48,074 bases of DNA, taken from assembly GCA_030530605.1 (NCBI GenBank), contig JAUMUO010000001.1:59439-107512 (forward strand), written 5' to 3'. The notes under the pieces were generated by a model that was not told the DNA's origin, made no database searches, and was given only the letters and a program-made list of their open reading frames with translations. Both the position numbers and the translations under genes were made by a program. Source of the DNA: Candidatus Saccharimonadota bacterium. Its GTDB lineage: Bacteria; Patescibacteriota; Saccharimonadia; Saccharimonadales; Saccharimonadaceae. Below, in pieces: positions 7,825 through 14,512 of this stretch (position 1 is its first letter; each line of letters starts with the position of its first letter).

Positions 7825-8966
7825 AAAAGGTTGAAAACCGCTGGTCTAAAAACCAACTAAAATACTGGCCAGAAAACAACGACGACCTCTTGTTTGCTCT
7901 CTATGAATCTTACAAAATGGCTAAAAGGGCAAAACTGCGAACAGACGACGAGAACAAATTTGAAATGTTCTTTATGGAAAATCTCATCCAACTTAGAGAT
8001 GATATTATAAACCGCAGATACCACCCCAGCCGCGGAAAAGCCTTTATCACGCATAATCCCGTCATTAGAGAGATTTTTGCGGCTCCATTTAGAGATAGGG
8101 TGGTCCACCATTTATTATATGCCATGAACGGTCTTTGGTGGGACAAGCACTATATCTATGATTCCTACTCTTGCCGAGATGGTAAGGGCACGCTCCTCGG
8201 CGTCCAACGCATCCAACACTTCATGGAAAAAGCCTCCAAAGCCGGCTCAAAAAAAGCCTATATCATCAAAGCCGACATCTCCGGGTATTTTATGAGCCTA
8301 AACCGTGACAGATTGTTTAAGGAAGTCCTGTGGGGGTTAGAGCGCCAATTCCCAAACAAAGGTTTCGAGTATGAACTTTGCCGCTATCTCTGGGCAGAAA
8401 TCATTTTCGACGACCCTGTCGCTGGAGTGCGGATGGCTGGCAGTAAAAAAGAGTGGGACCCTCTCCCAAATAACAAAAGTCTCTTTCACCAACCACCCGG
8501 CGTTGGCATAGTAATCGGCAATCTGACCTCTCAATCACTTTCTAACACCTATCTAAACCAATTGGACCGTTATATGAAGTACGAGCTTAAATTCAAATAT
8601 TACGGTCGCTATGTAGACGACTTCGTGGTCGTTGTACCAGAGGAAGAGCTTGAAGACGCTGTGAAAAAATTCAAACACGATATTCCTAAATTTCTAAAAA
8701 GCCTAGGATTAAAAATGCACCCTAGGAAGTTCTATGTCCAACCCATAGAACGCGGCCTACCATTTCTAGGTAGAGTTGTTCATCGCACCTATCTCACCGC
8801 CGGCAAACGCACCCGAGCACGATACTGGTCCGCCGCACAACAATATATGAACGGCTTAAAAGACGACGAATCTATTATTTCCTATCTTGGTATGACCAAA
8901 CATCTAAACGCCGAAAAGCTTAACAAACAAATCTTCGATTCCGTCGGCTGGGATTATAACTTCTAA
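7821..8966 (+). CDS. Diversity-generating retroelement reverse transcriptase
   Basis: 381 aa from a GTG that overlaps the accessory gene stop. It copies TR RNA into cDNA while misincorporating opposite adenines. RT motifs are in order: REIFAAPFRDRVVHHLL (81-99), the first catalytic Asp in KADISGYF (D152), IGNLTSQ (232-238), YVDD (264-267), GLKMHPRKF (296-304) and FLGRVV (315-320). The SQ in motif 4 (IGNLTSQ), where retroviral and group II RTs have QG..SP, is typical of DGR RTs. No maturase, endonuclease or RNase H domain is present. All catalytic residues are intact, and the TR and VR lie just downstream. Confidence 0.95.
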   Translation: MKKVENRWSKNQLKYWPENNDDLLFALYESYKMAKRAKLRTDDENKFEMFFMENLIQLRDDIINRRYHPSRGKAFITHNPVIREIFAAPFRDRVVHHLLYAMNGLWWDKHYIYDSYSCRDGKGTLLGVQRIQHFMEKASKAGSKKAYIIKADISGYFMSLNRDRLFKEVLWGLERQFPNKGFEYELCRYLWAEIIFDDPVAGVRMAGSKKEWDPLPNNKSLFHQPPGVGIVIGNLTSQSLSNTYLNQLDRYMKYELKFKYYGRYVDDFVVVVPEEELEDAVKKFKHDIPKFLKSLGLKMHPRKFYVQPIERGLPFLGRVVHRTYLTAGKRTRARYWSAAQQYMNGLKDDESIISYLGMTKHLNAEKLNKQIFDSVGWDYNF

Positions 8967-8971
8967 CCTGG

Positions 8972-9005
8972 GTGCTGGGTCCTCCTTAGAACGGGCAGCA
9001 CTTTT
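8972..9005 (+). terminator. Weak hairpin plus T-run after the RT gene
   Basis: GTGCTG (8972-8977) can pair with CAGCAC (8996-9001) around an 18-nt loop, followed by TTTT. The long loop makes this a weak terminator, but it lies between the RT stop and the TR on the correct strand. Confidence 0.4.
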
Positions 9006-9019
9006 AGGGGAGTATTCGC

Positions 9020-9279
9020 AACAAGGAAGGCTGGGGGCAAACTACGAAAGAAGCCCCTGCGCCAACGGACAGTAGCGCCACCGGCGCTACTGCGCTACGC
9101 AGCGAACGGCGTTCCCGTTGTTCTTGTTGTTGTTGTTCTGGGGGTTCACATTTGACGTATTGAAGTTCAGGTTGTAGCTGTTGTTGGTATTGTAAATAGA
9201 GGAGGACCAATAGTTCCCGTTCGTCCCGACGTTGTTCAACGTCGTACCATTGTAGTTGCCAGCGTAGGTAAAGCCAGCA
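9020..9279 (-). repeat. DGR template repeat (TR)
   Basis: 260 nt aligning without gaps to the VR at 10241-10500 (constant offset 1221). There are 241 identities and 19 differences. Every difference is an A in the coding-sense (minus-strand) TR: 12 of 17 AAC codons and 1 of 4 AAT codons are altered in the VR. Read in the VR frame the TR encodes 21 Asn residues between AGF and AVRC. The AAC bias is the classic design that lets adenine mutagenesis reach many amino acids without creating stop codons. The first 98 nt (9020-9117) contain no differences and act as the invariant 3' side with the initiation of mutagenic homology. The TR opposes the RT gene and matches the target orientation. Confidence 0.95.
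9071..9091. repeat. Inverted repeat within the TR
   Basis: AGTAGCGCC, a 3-nt loop and GGCGCTACT: a perfect 9-bp stem. The same hairpin is present in the VR at 10292-10312. Confidence 0.8.
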
Positions 9280-9532
9280 CTACGCAACACCTATACGCAC
9301 AGCTCCTGAGCCTCAGACGAATGTCAACCACACAGAGTCCTAACGAACAAAAACGTGGTAACGTTTTAGAGGCGACTGTTAATCGCAAATCACCCTGCCG
9401 GATAATCGCACTAGTCTGTATGGACCTTGCTTGCGCAAGAGCGCCTCCCCTTCCTTGTTTAAATAACCAGCCTATTCTAAAGATTATTCACTAAAATACT
9501 TCCTCGGACGGATGGCTACTCTCCTAAACGCT

Positions 9533-9562
9533 ATTATACTACTAGGGGGCCTTCAGGCACAA
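9533..9562 (-). promoter_or_regulatory. Candidate promoter for the TR RNA
   Basis: On the minus strand TTGTGC (9562-9557), an 18-nt spacer and TATAAT (9538-9533). Transcription from about 9526 would run through the TR and give an RNA of at least 500 nt. The -35 lies inside a hairpin element that is repeated near 10100. This is the best-placed promoter for the TR; the RNA start is inferred. Confidence 0.5.
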
Positions 9563-9571
9563 GGCCCGAAG
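9545..9571. repeat. 27-nt hairpin element, copy 1
   Basis: GGGGGCC followed by an arm that pairs with GCCCGAAG across a 5-nt loop. It matches 10088-10114 at 26 of 27 positions; an A in place of G at 9555 weakens this stem. The two copies lie 543 nt apart and flank the gene-free stretch between TR and VR. Confidence 0.8.
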
Positions 9572-9573
9572 TC

Positions 9574-9602
9574 TTGCCAAAATTAGACATATACGATATA
9601 AT
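9574..9602 (+). promoter_or_regulatory. Strong sigma-70-type promoter in the TR-VR interval
   Basis: TTGCCA (9574-9579), exactly 17 nt, TATAAT (9597-9602). It faces a terminator about 55 nt further on, and no open reading frame lies between them. Confidence 0.65.
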
Positions 9603-9608
9603 ACAAAT

Positions 9609-9681
9609 ATAAGGTAAGGAGCTTATCTAGAAAACTCTTTACCCGTTGGGATTGGTTAGTCGGTTATCCGACTAACTTTTT
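9609..9681 (+). ncRNA. Candidate small RNA (or attenuated leader) of about 73 nt
   Basis: The RNA is bounded by a consensus-like promoter (9574-9602) and an intrinsic terminator (9655-9681). It has no open reading frame of useful length. The 5' end is placed 7 nt after the -10 box. It matches no RNA family I recognise. It could be a stand-alone small RNA inside the retroelement or the regulated leader of a longer plus-strand RNA ending at 10153. Confidence 0.4.
9655..9681 (+). terminator. Rho-independent terminator inside the TR-VR interval
   Basis: GTTAGTCGG, TTAT loop, CCGACTAAC (perfect 9-bp stem), then TTTTT. The T-run is on the plus strand only. Confidence 0.8.
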
Positions 9682-10119
9682 ATATTAGGGGTCTTTTTCC
9701 TTTTTAAGGTAACCTTCAATACGACTTCTTGTATCTCCAACTTACTCCTTTCCAGGGGCCCTGGTTACGCTCTAGAACTGAACTGTTTTAATGAAGCCCC
9801 CTCGCAGGAAGTCTCCGCAAGGTCCCACCTCGCTTTGCTTAAGCTCCATTAAGACTCTAATACTCCCAACCTGCTTATTATTCTAAAAATGATATTACGA
9901 AAAACAAGACTTGATTTTTAGCGGTAAAAGAGGCAATACCACACTTTGCGGAAAAACACCAGCGCTAGCTTTTTGAACAGGGGCGAAACCGCTTAACAAT
10001 GCTTGCGGTTAACGCCTTCAAACCGCTTCTAATTTTTACAATTTCACAATGTTAATTTAACAAACTAACCTAGTCGTTATTATGCCGGGGGGCCTTCGGG
10101 CACAAGGCCCGAAGATCCC
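9682..10119. other. Gene-free, structured-looking interval between TR and VR
   Basis: I see no credible ORF here. The stretch contains several inverted repeats: the 9800-9840 region folds on the minus strand with an imperfect 8-bp stem, and AACCGC at 9987 pairs with GCGGTT at 10004. A second copy of the 27-nt hairpin element lies at 10088-10114. A minus-strand promoter-like pair (TTGTTT, 16 nt, TAGAAT) lies near 9882-9910. I looked for tmRNA (T-loop, CCA end), RNase P RNA (GAGGAAAGUC, ACAGAA) and SRP RNA signatures and found none. Its length and structure suggest one or more unassigned RNAs belonging to the element. Confidence 0.5.
10088..10114. repeat. 27-nt hairpin element, copy 2
   Basis: 26 of 27 positions match 9545-9571. 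In this copy CTTCGGGC and GCCCGAAG pair perfectly. It sits directly upstream of the 10120-10153 terminator. Confidence 0.8.
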
Positions 10120-10153
10120 GAAGCACCGTCTTTTGGACGGTGCTTCATTTTTT
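10120..10153 (+). terminator. Strong rho-independent terminator facing the target gene end
   Basis: GAAGCACCGTC, TTTTG loop, GACGGTGCTTC (perfect 11-bp stem), A, then six T on the plus strand. It cannot end the minus-strand target mRNA by the usual mechanism because no T-run follows on that strand. It therefore implies a plus-strand transcript coming from the TR-VR interval. Confidence 0.8.
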
Positions 10154-10240
10154 CAGACAAGCCATAAGGTTCTATCTACAGCTCAACATCAACACATCTC
10201 TCTTGGTTCTACCAAACTTCTTTTCTCGCAAGAGGACAAG

Positions 10241-10500
10241 AACAAGGAAGGCTGGGGGCAAACTACGAAAGAAGCCCCTGCGCCAACGGACAGTAGCGCC
10301 ACCGGCGCTACTGCGCTACGCAGCGAACGGCGTTCCCGAGGTACTTGCTGCTGTAGTTCTGGGGGAACACATTTGACGTATTGAAGCGCAGGTTGTAGCT
10401 GCTGTTGGTATCGTAAATAGAGGAGGACCAATAGAGCCCGCTCGTCCCGACGTTGCCCAACGTCGTACCATTGTAGCGGCCAGCGTAGGTAAAGCCAGCA
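10241..10500 (-). repeat. DGR variable repeat (VR)
   Basis: Aligned to the TR at offset 1221. It covers the last 64 codons of the target gene plus 67 nt past the stop. Substitutions fall between 10339 and 10478, changing 13 of 21 template Asn codons to Arg, Gly, Ser (x4), Leu (x2), Asp, Arg, Phe and Tyr (x2). Residues 670-716 of the target are affected. The 98 nt from 10241 to 10338 are identical to the TR, as expected for the non-mutated side. All changes are consistent with adenine-specific mutagenesis; no insertion, deletion or non-adenine change is present. Confidence 0.95.
10292..10312. repeat. Hairpin/cruciform overlapping the target stop codon
   Basis: AGTAGCGCC, 3-nt loop, GGCGCTACT. 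The TAG stop (10308-10310) lies within one arm. Hairpins just beyond the variable region are known cis elements for DGR retrohoming in Bordetella phage. Here the hairpin overlaps the stop rather than lying after it. Confidence 0.75.
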
Positions 10501-12485
10501 GCGCTATTAGTGTCTAGCTCTGGGTTTAGGGAACCGGAATCGCCTTTAATCATGTTCTGGCGAATAGTGCCGTCTGAAGTGTAATACTGATATGTTTGGG
10601 TTGGTTGTCCACTCCAAGAAGCGCTGGAATTATACGCTCGGGCAAGATTAGCAAATTCAGCATTTGCCGCTACCACCGAAGTACCGCTATCTGATACTTT
10701 TGGTAGTCTCCAACCCTTTGGACAAATGTCCATTGAGGATGAGCCAGAGGTTTTACCATCGTTATAGTAGGAGAAGCCGAGGGTGGCGGTATAGTAACTA
10801 TAGTAGGCAGTGGCTTCTGGTGTTGGGTTACCTGTTTGGTTGTTTGTATCGCCTGCGGCTCTATAACCTATCTGGATATAGTTAGGGTAGCTTGTACTGA
10901 AATCTACTGCTGCCGAGGCTGAAGCTACAGCCAAATTATTGAAGTTCCCTGTAGAAGTATAGCGTGCGTTCTTTGGCGTGATGTAGTAGGACTTGCTATC
11001 GCTACTTGGAATGTTGGTATTAGCATTGGTTAGAGCCTTACCTTCAGTTACAAGGTCGGTGGCGGTGAGGGTGAGGTTATTAATCATCCAACACTTGCCG
11101 TCTGGGAGTTTCTTGACTTTGTATTCGTGGTTATCGCGATTATCCACCAGAGTAGTAATCTTCTGAGACTCAAGCGTGCTACAGTCGAAGTCTTGCATAT
11201 ACTGTGTGCCGATCTCCCACACCCCATAGAACTTCACCGTTCCTCCAGAGGTCGTGGAAACACTCTGTCCCGCCGCCGCTGCTGCGCTAACAATTGCTGA
11301 GGTCGAGAAGGACCCTCCACTCACCACATCATTTCCGGAAATCTGTGCTACCGAAGCCGCATCGCTGGCAAACGCCCAGCCGACCAGATTATAAGTTTCA
11401 CTTGAGAAACCGTTTTCTGGGATAGTCGCATTGCTAGAAAGTAATTGCTGTGTCGCCGACATACTACCAGAAACTGGCAACGCCTCTGTTGGAGCATTTG
11501 CTACATAAGAGAAGGTATATTGGTTATCCCAAACCGCGTAAAGCATCACACCAGAAGTAGCAGGTGTTTGGCCAGCCGCCTCTGCAGCTGCTATCAAACT
11601 ATCCACCGAAATACCACTTTCACCTGCATTGAGGGTCTTACCACCTACTGTCGCCGGGTTAGAAGCTCCTGCGGTTAAAGCCCATCCCCTAATACCTTGA
11701 CCTTCTTTAACAAAGCCATTTTCTGGCATCGTGATAGTACTACCAGCCATAATAGTGCGTGGTGCCATAGAACCACTGCCACCATTACCGTTGAAGTTCA
11801 AATTATACCTTGCGCCATCTGCATTTGCGACTGCCGAAAAGACCACATTATTAGAATATGTACCTGCCGGAAGTGCCGAAGTGAGCACCGCTCCAAATTT
11901 AATCGCATAGGTGTCATAGGTGCTAGACGCACAAGCAACTGGGATTGGATAATCTAAATCTGCACAATAGGCCGCATCATCTGAAGATTTATTGTAAATC
12001 TCTGTACCGCTACCGCCCGCTGCGCCAATTGGGTACCAGTGCGTGGTATCACCCGGTTTCTGGAAACCCCAAGTATTCGCCGTAAGCACCGTTGCACCAG
12101 AAGTAATTGCGTCGATTTCCGTAGTTACCGAGGAAAGACTGTGGGTCATACCAGTAGAAGTGTCTTGCGTTAGGACGGAGAGAGTATATCCTTTAAGAAC
12201 ATTCGTGGTCACTACTACGTTAACCGTGCCGGAAATCGAAGTACCAGAAGGAGAAGGAGAAATCGTCGTGTGGCCTTCATTATCCTCAAGCTGTAAAGCA
12301 CTCTTATCTACAGCAAGCTTCACAAATTCCTTAACGTTTACGCCTACTTCTGAGCCTGCCAACGCCTCTGTCTGCGCATTACTGCGTGCCACAGGGAATA
12401 ACATTGCCGACAAAACCAGCATTAAGCTCGCAAAACTCACGAGGCTGACTATTCTTTTTACCATCATTCTTGAGGTTTTTTTCAT
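10308..12485 (-). CDS. DGR target: secreted FISUMP/C-type-lectin-like surface protein
   Basis: 725 aa. The start at 12485 is preceded by TAGGAGAG; a further upstream ATG at 12536 lacks a site and adds no signal-like sequence. Order: signal peptide (about 1-38), a beta-rich domain (about 39-225) ending LPAGTYSNNVVFSAVAN, two InlB/Listeria-Bacteroides-type repeats (each with PENGF, GWA and YAVW or YGVW), then a FISUMP-type domain from about 430. That domain has the signatures LPDGKCWMINNL, CPKGWRLP, YWSSSIY and GNAVRCVAQ at the very end. The last ~55 residues are the variable lectin-like face. No LPxTG or C-terminal anchor is seen because the protein ends at the variable domain, so attachment is probably through the N-terminal part. 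Its ligand is unknown. Confidence 0.9.
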   Translation of the reverse strand: MKKTSRMMVKRIVSLVSFASLMLVLSAMLFPVARSNAQTEALAGSEVGVNVKEFVKLAVDKSALQLEDNEGHTTISPSPSGTSISGTVNVVVTTNVLKGYTLSVLTQDTSTGMTHSLSSVTTEIDAITSGATVLTANTWGFQKPGDTTHWYPIGAAGGSGTEIYNKSSDDAAYCADLDYPIPVACASSTYDTYAIKFGAVLTSALPAGTYSNNVVFSAVANADGARYNLNFNGNGGSGSMAPRTIMAGSTITMPENGFVKEGQGIRGWALTAGASNPATVGGKTLNAGESGISVDSLIAAAEAAGQTPATSGVMLYAVWDNQYTFSYVANAPTEALPVSGSMSATQQLLSSNATIPENGFSSETYNLVGWAFASDAASVAQISGNDVVSGGSFSTSAIVSAAAAAGQSVSTTSGGTVKFYGVWEIGTQYMQDFDCSTLESQKITTLVDNRDNHEYKVKKLPDGKCWMINNLTLTATDLVTEGKALTNANTNIPSSDSKSYYITPKNARYTSTGNFNNLAVASASAAVDFSTSYPNYIQIGYRAAGDTNNQTGNPTPEATAYYSYYTATLGFSYYNDGKTSGSSSMDICPKGWRLPKVSDSGTSVVAANAEFANLARAYNSSASWSGQPTQTYQYYTSDGTIRQNMIKGDSGSLNPELDTNSAAGFTYAGRYNGTTLGNVGTSGLYWSSSIYDTNSSYNLRFNTSNVFPQNYSSKYLGNAVRCVAQ

Positions 12486-12562
12486 TTTCTCTCCTAGATT
12501 ATTAATTCCTTCCCCTCTTATCAGAGGGAAGACCACGACTAAATGACCTTATTAATAACTCC

Positions 12563-12591
12563 ATTATAATGTATATGCTTTTAATAATCAA
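12563..12591 (-). promoter_or_regulatory. Promoter of the DGR target gene
   Basis: On the minus strand TTGATT (12591-12586), exactly 17 nt, TATAAT (12568-12563). The leader of roughly 70 nt contains the TAGGAGAG ribosome-binding site. This is one of the best sigma-70-like promoters in the window, so the target is probably well expressed. Confidence 0.75.
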
Positions 12592-12611
12592 GCCCATTTG
12601 GCAATAAAAAA

Positions 12612-12704
12612 TGGCGGAGGGTGGGAGATTCGAACTCCCGCTCCAGGTTTCCCCAGACTAACGATTTAGCAAACCGTCCCCTTCAGCCACTTGGGTAACC
12701 CTCC
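12612..12704 (-). tRNA. tRNA-Ser (anticodon GCU)
   Basis: Acceptor stem GGAGGGT / ACCCTCC, discriminator G and an encoded CCA (12612-12614). It has a 5-bp anticodon stem with loop TTGCTAA (anticodon GCT at 12668-12670 on the minus strand). A long variable arm (TCTGGGGAAACCTGGA) and a T-loop TTCGAAT follow. The long variable arm and the anticodon identify serine AGC/AGU reading. It lies directly upstream of the DGR target promoter. Confidence 0.96.
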
Positions 12705-12793
12705 GTTTCATCTATTCTACCACATTTTCCCCCTTCTTCCTAGACTTTATTTCCTTATAAAGCTACCACTTTACAAATCCCCCATCCTCGTGG

Positions 12794-12799
12794 TATAAT
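12794..12799 (+). promoter_or_regulatory. Extended -10 promoter, leaderless start at 12807
   Basis: TG-G-TATAAT with the ATG 7 nt downstream. Confidence 0.65.
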
Positions 12800-12806
12800 A
12801 ACCATA

Positions 12807-13142
12807 ATGATAGATTATTTGAAAATCCTCGCCCTCTCCGTTCAAGAAGGCGCTGAAGCCGCCAAAGCCGACATTATGCCAGCCGAACTGGTTGGTCCCA
12901 CTGGTGTCTTCACTAAAATCTCCAACACCTTGCTTCTTGTCATTGGTGTTATTTCTGTTATTATGCTGATTTACGGTGGTTTCCGTTATATCATTTCCGG
13001 CGGCGACAATAAAAAAGTCACCGACGCTAAAAACACCATCCTTTATGCTATCATCGGTTTGATCATTTCTTTGCTCGCCTACGCAATCATCAACTTCGTT
13101 ATTGCCGCTATCACCGGCCAAACTGTTAATCTAAACAGTTAA
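12807..13142 (+). CDS. TrbC/VirB2-like pilin-type membrane protein
   Basis: 111 aa. A short N-terminal region without a clear signal peptide is followed by two hydrophobic helices (about 36-58 and 78-104) flanking a polar turn with GGDNKKVTDAKNTILYA. This is the same plan as the clustered pilin-like genes at 14513-16623. It has its own start-proximal promoter and overlaps the convergent comF by 17 nt. A pilin or pilin-like membrane subunit of the type IV secretion-like system is the best guess. Confidence 0.75.
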   Translation: MIDYLKILALSVQEGAEAAKADIMPAELVGPTGVFTKISNTLLLVIGVISVIMLIYGGFRYIISGGDNKKVTDAKNTILYAIIGLIISLLAYAIINFVIAAITGQTVNLNS

Positions 13143-13830
13143 TACAAACCACCGCCCCATAAATTCGCTTCGCGCCACTTTCGCGAAGCTTTTTTGCTGC
13201 CGCTCGCATCGACGCACCCGTCGTCCAAACATCATCAAGGAGCAGATACCCTACATCCTCTGATAACCTCTCCTTTTTCTTACTCCCTCCAAACTTCTCC
13301 ATTAACCCCACTTCTTTCGCCACTTCCATATTAACCGCATAAGCCCTCTCCGCCTGCTTCTTCCTAGTCACCTCATCCGCCCCAACCTGAACCGTCTTAT
13401 TCACCCGTTTCAAAATTGGCGCCACCGCCCAATCTTTCCTTCGCGAAAATTCTCCCGCCAACCTCCAAGTATGGTCAAAACCTCTCTCGCGAATATGCTT
13501 ACGTATCGTCGGCAAGGGAACTACCACAATTTTTCCCGGCAAATCACCTGGCACTGCTTCATCCAACAAATCCACCAAAATCTCTGAAATCCCTTTTAAA
13601 CTTTTGAATTTATAATCTTCTACTAATTTTGAAAGCGCCCCCTCTCTCAGGCCAGCTACAAACAGCCGGTCAAGCTCCGGAAGAACCGGCACCTCACCCA
13701 CTACTTCAATGTCATTTCTACAACGCTCGCACAACAAACTTCCTGCCTTTCCACAGCCACGACAATAAAATGGCAACATCATATTGAGAAAGCGCGAAAA
13801 AATAGACTTTTTTACAACACTATTTTTCAT
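13126..13830 (-). CDS. comF: ComF family phosphoribosyltransferase-like protein
   Basis: 234 aa. ComF is a competence-associated protein with a zinc finger and a type I phosphoribosyltransferase fold, thought to help process incoming single-stranded DNA. Two CxxC pairs are seen (C23/C26 and C34/C37), then VVPLPTIRKHIRERGFDHT and the PRPP-loop signature LLLDDVWTTGAS. An unusual charged insertion (about 180-195, KFGGSKKKERLSEDV) precedes the PRPP loop. GGGGGT lies just before the ATG. Natural competence is plausible for the organism, but only this one component is in view. Confidence 0.9.
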   Translation of the reverse strand: MKNSVVKKSIFSRFLNMMLPFYCRGCGKAGSLLCERCRNDIEVVGEVPVLPELDRLFVAGLREGALSKLVEDYKFKSLKGISEILVDLLDEAVPGDLPGKIVVVPLPTIRKHIRERGFDHTWRLAGEFSRRKDWAVAPILKRVNKTVQVGADEVTRKKQAERAYAVNMEVAKEVGLMEKFGGSKKKERLSEDVGYLLLDDVWTTGASMRAAAKKLRESGAKRIYGAVVCINCLD

Positions 13831-13881
13831 TATTTTACCCCCATAATTGTTGTGCTTTTTTCAATCAAACCCATAATTCTC

Positions 13882-13910
13882 TTGATTTTATCATAAAACG
13901 CCATTATAAT
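13882..13910 (+). promoter_or_regulatory. Promoter of hsp20
   Basis: TTGATT (13882-13887), 17 nt, TATAAT (13905-13910). The comF promoter region overlaps it on the other strand (GATAAAAT). No CIRCE or other heat-shock operator is visible. Confidence 0.65.
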
Positions 13911-13939
13911 AAAGCTTAATAACATTAATTGGAGGTCAT

Positions 13940-14437
13940 ATGGCTCGTAATAATAACGAAGATATGCTGATGGAAGACGAACTCGCCGCTGCGTTCTTGG
14001 ATGACAGCGCCGTTTCCGAATCGGATGATCTCGATCTCGCTGCTCCGGAAGAACCGGCTCCAGCACCATCAGAAGATGATGGGTGGGAAGATAACACCGA
14101 CGATTTCCCTGGACAACTCGCTGTAGATGTCTACGAAACCGCCGATAAATTGGTCGTTAAGGCCAGAACTGCGGGAATTTCTAAATCCGATTTGGATGTC
14201 AGCATTTCTGACAACATCTTGACCATCTCCGGCGTCCTTTCTGGCGGCGAAGATGAGCACACCACTCGTTGGCACATCCAAGAGTGTTACTGGGGTGAGT
14301 TCTCGCGGACAATCGCTCTCCCAGTTCAAGTCAAAGAAGACGAAAACAGCGTCAAGGCAGAGCTAAAAGACGGCGTCTTAACTATTTCCTTTGAGAAGGA
14401 AAAGGTTGAAGCTCCAAAGAGAATCACCATTTCTTAG
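13940..14437 (+). CDS. Small heat-shock protein, Hsp20/alpha-crystallin family
   Basis: 165 aa. ATP-independent holdase chaperone that binds unfolding proteins. An acidic, disordered N-terminal arm of about 55 residues is followed by the alpha-crystallin domain (about 58-155) with VDVYETADKLVVKA, the ISDNILTISG strand and the ELKDGVLTISFEK end motif. The tail ends PKRITIS, where many members have the IxI motif (here ITIS). GGAGG lies 7 nt upstream of the ATG. A bidirectional terminator follows. Confidence 0.95.
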   Translation: MARNNNEDMLMEDELAAAFLDDSAVSESDDLDLAAPEEPAPAPSEDDGWEDNTDDFPGQLAVDVYETADKLVVKARTAGISKSDLDVSISDNILTISGVLSGGEDEHTTRWHIQECYWGEFSRTIALPVQVKEDENSVKAELKDGVLTISFEKEKVEAPKRITIS

Positions 14438-14461
14438 TCTCTGTTCCACCTAGAAACAAAA

Positions 14462-14487
14462 AAATCGCCCCCGAAGGGGCGATTTTT
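14462..14487. terminator. Bidirectional rho-independent terminator
   Basis: AAATCGCCCC, CGAA loop, GGGGCGATTT with T-runs on both strands. It serves hsp20 on the plus strand and the pilin-like gene at 14513 on the minus strand. Confidence 0.9.
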
Positions 14488-14512
14488 ATATTACTGATTA
14501 GTAGCTCAAGAA

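Noticed and set aside
9087-9290. 67-residue minus-strand ORF (Asn-rich, ends AVRCVAQ)
   Set aside because: It is the DGR template repeat read in the target's frame. It has no ribosome-binding site or independent start; it matches the target C-terminus apart from adenine-derived changes.
9280-10120. tmRNA, RNase P RNA or SRP RNA in the TR-VR interval
   Set aside because: Looked for T-loop and CCA end, GAGGAAAGUC/ACAGAA and GGAAGG..AGCAG motifs on both strands; none present.
10082-10384. Two plus-strand ORFs across the VR
   Set aside because: Shadows of the hairpin and of the target gene's complementary strand; no start signals and no coding character.
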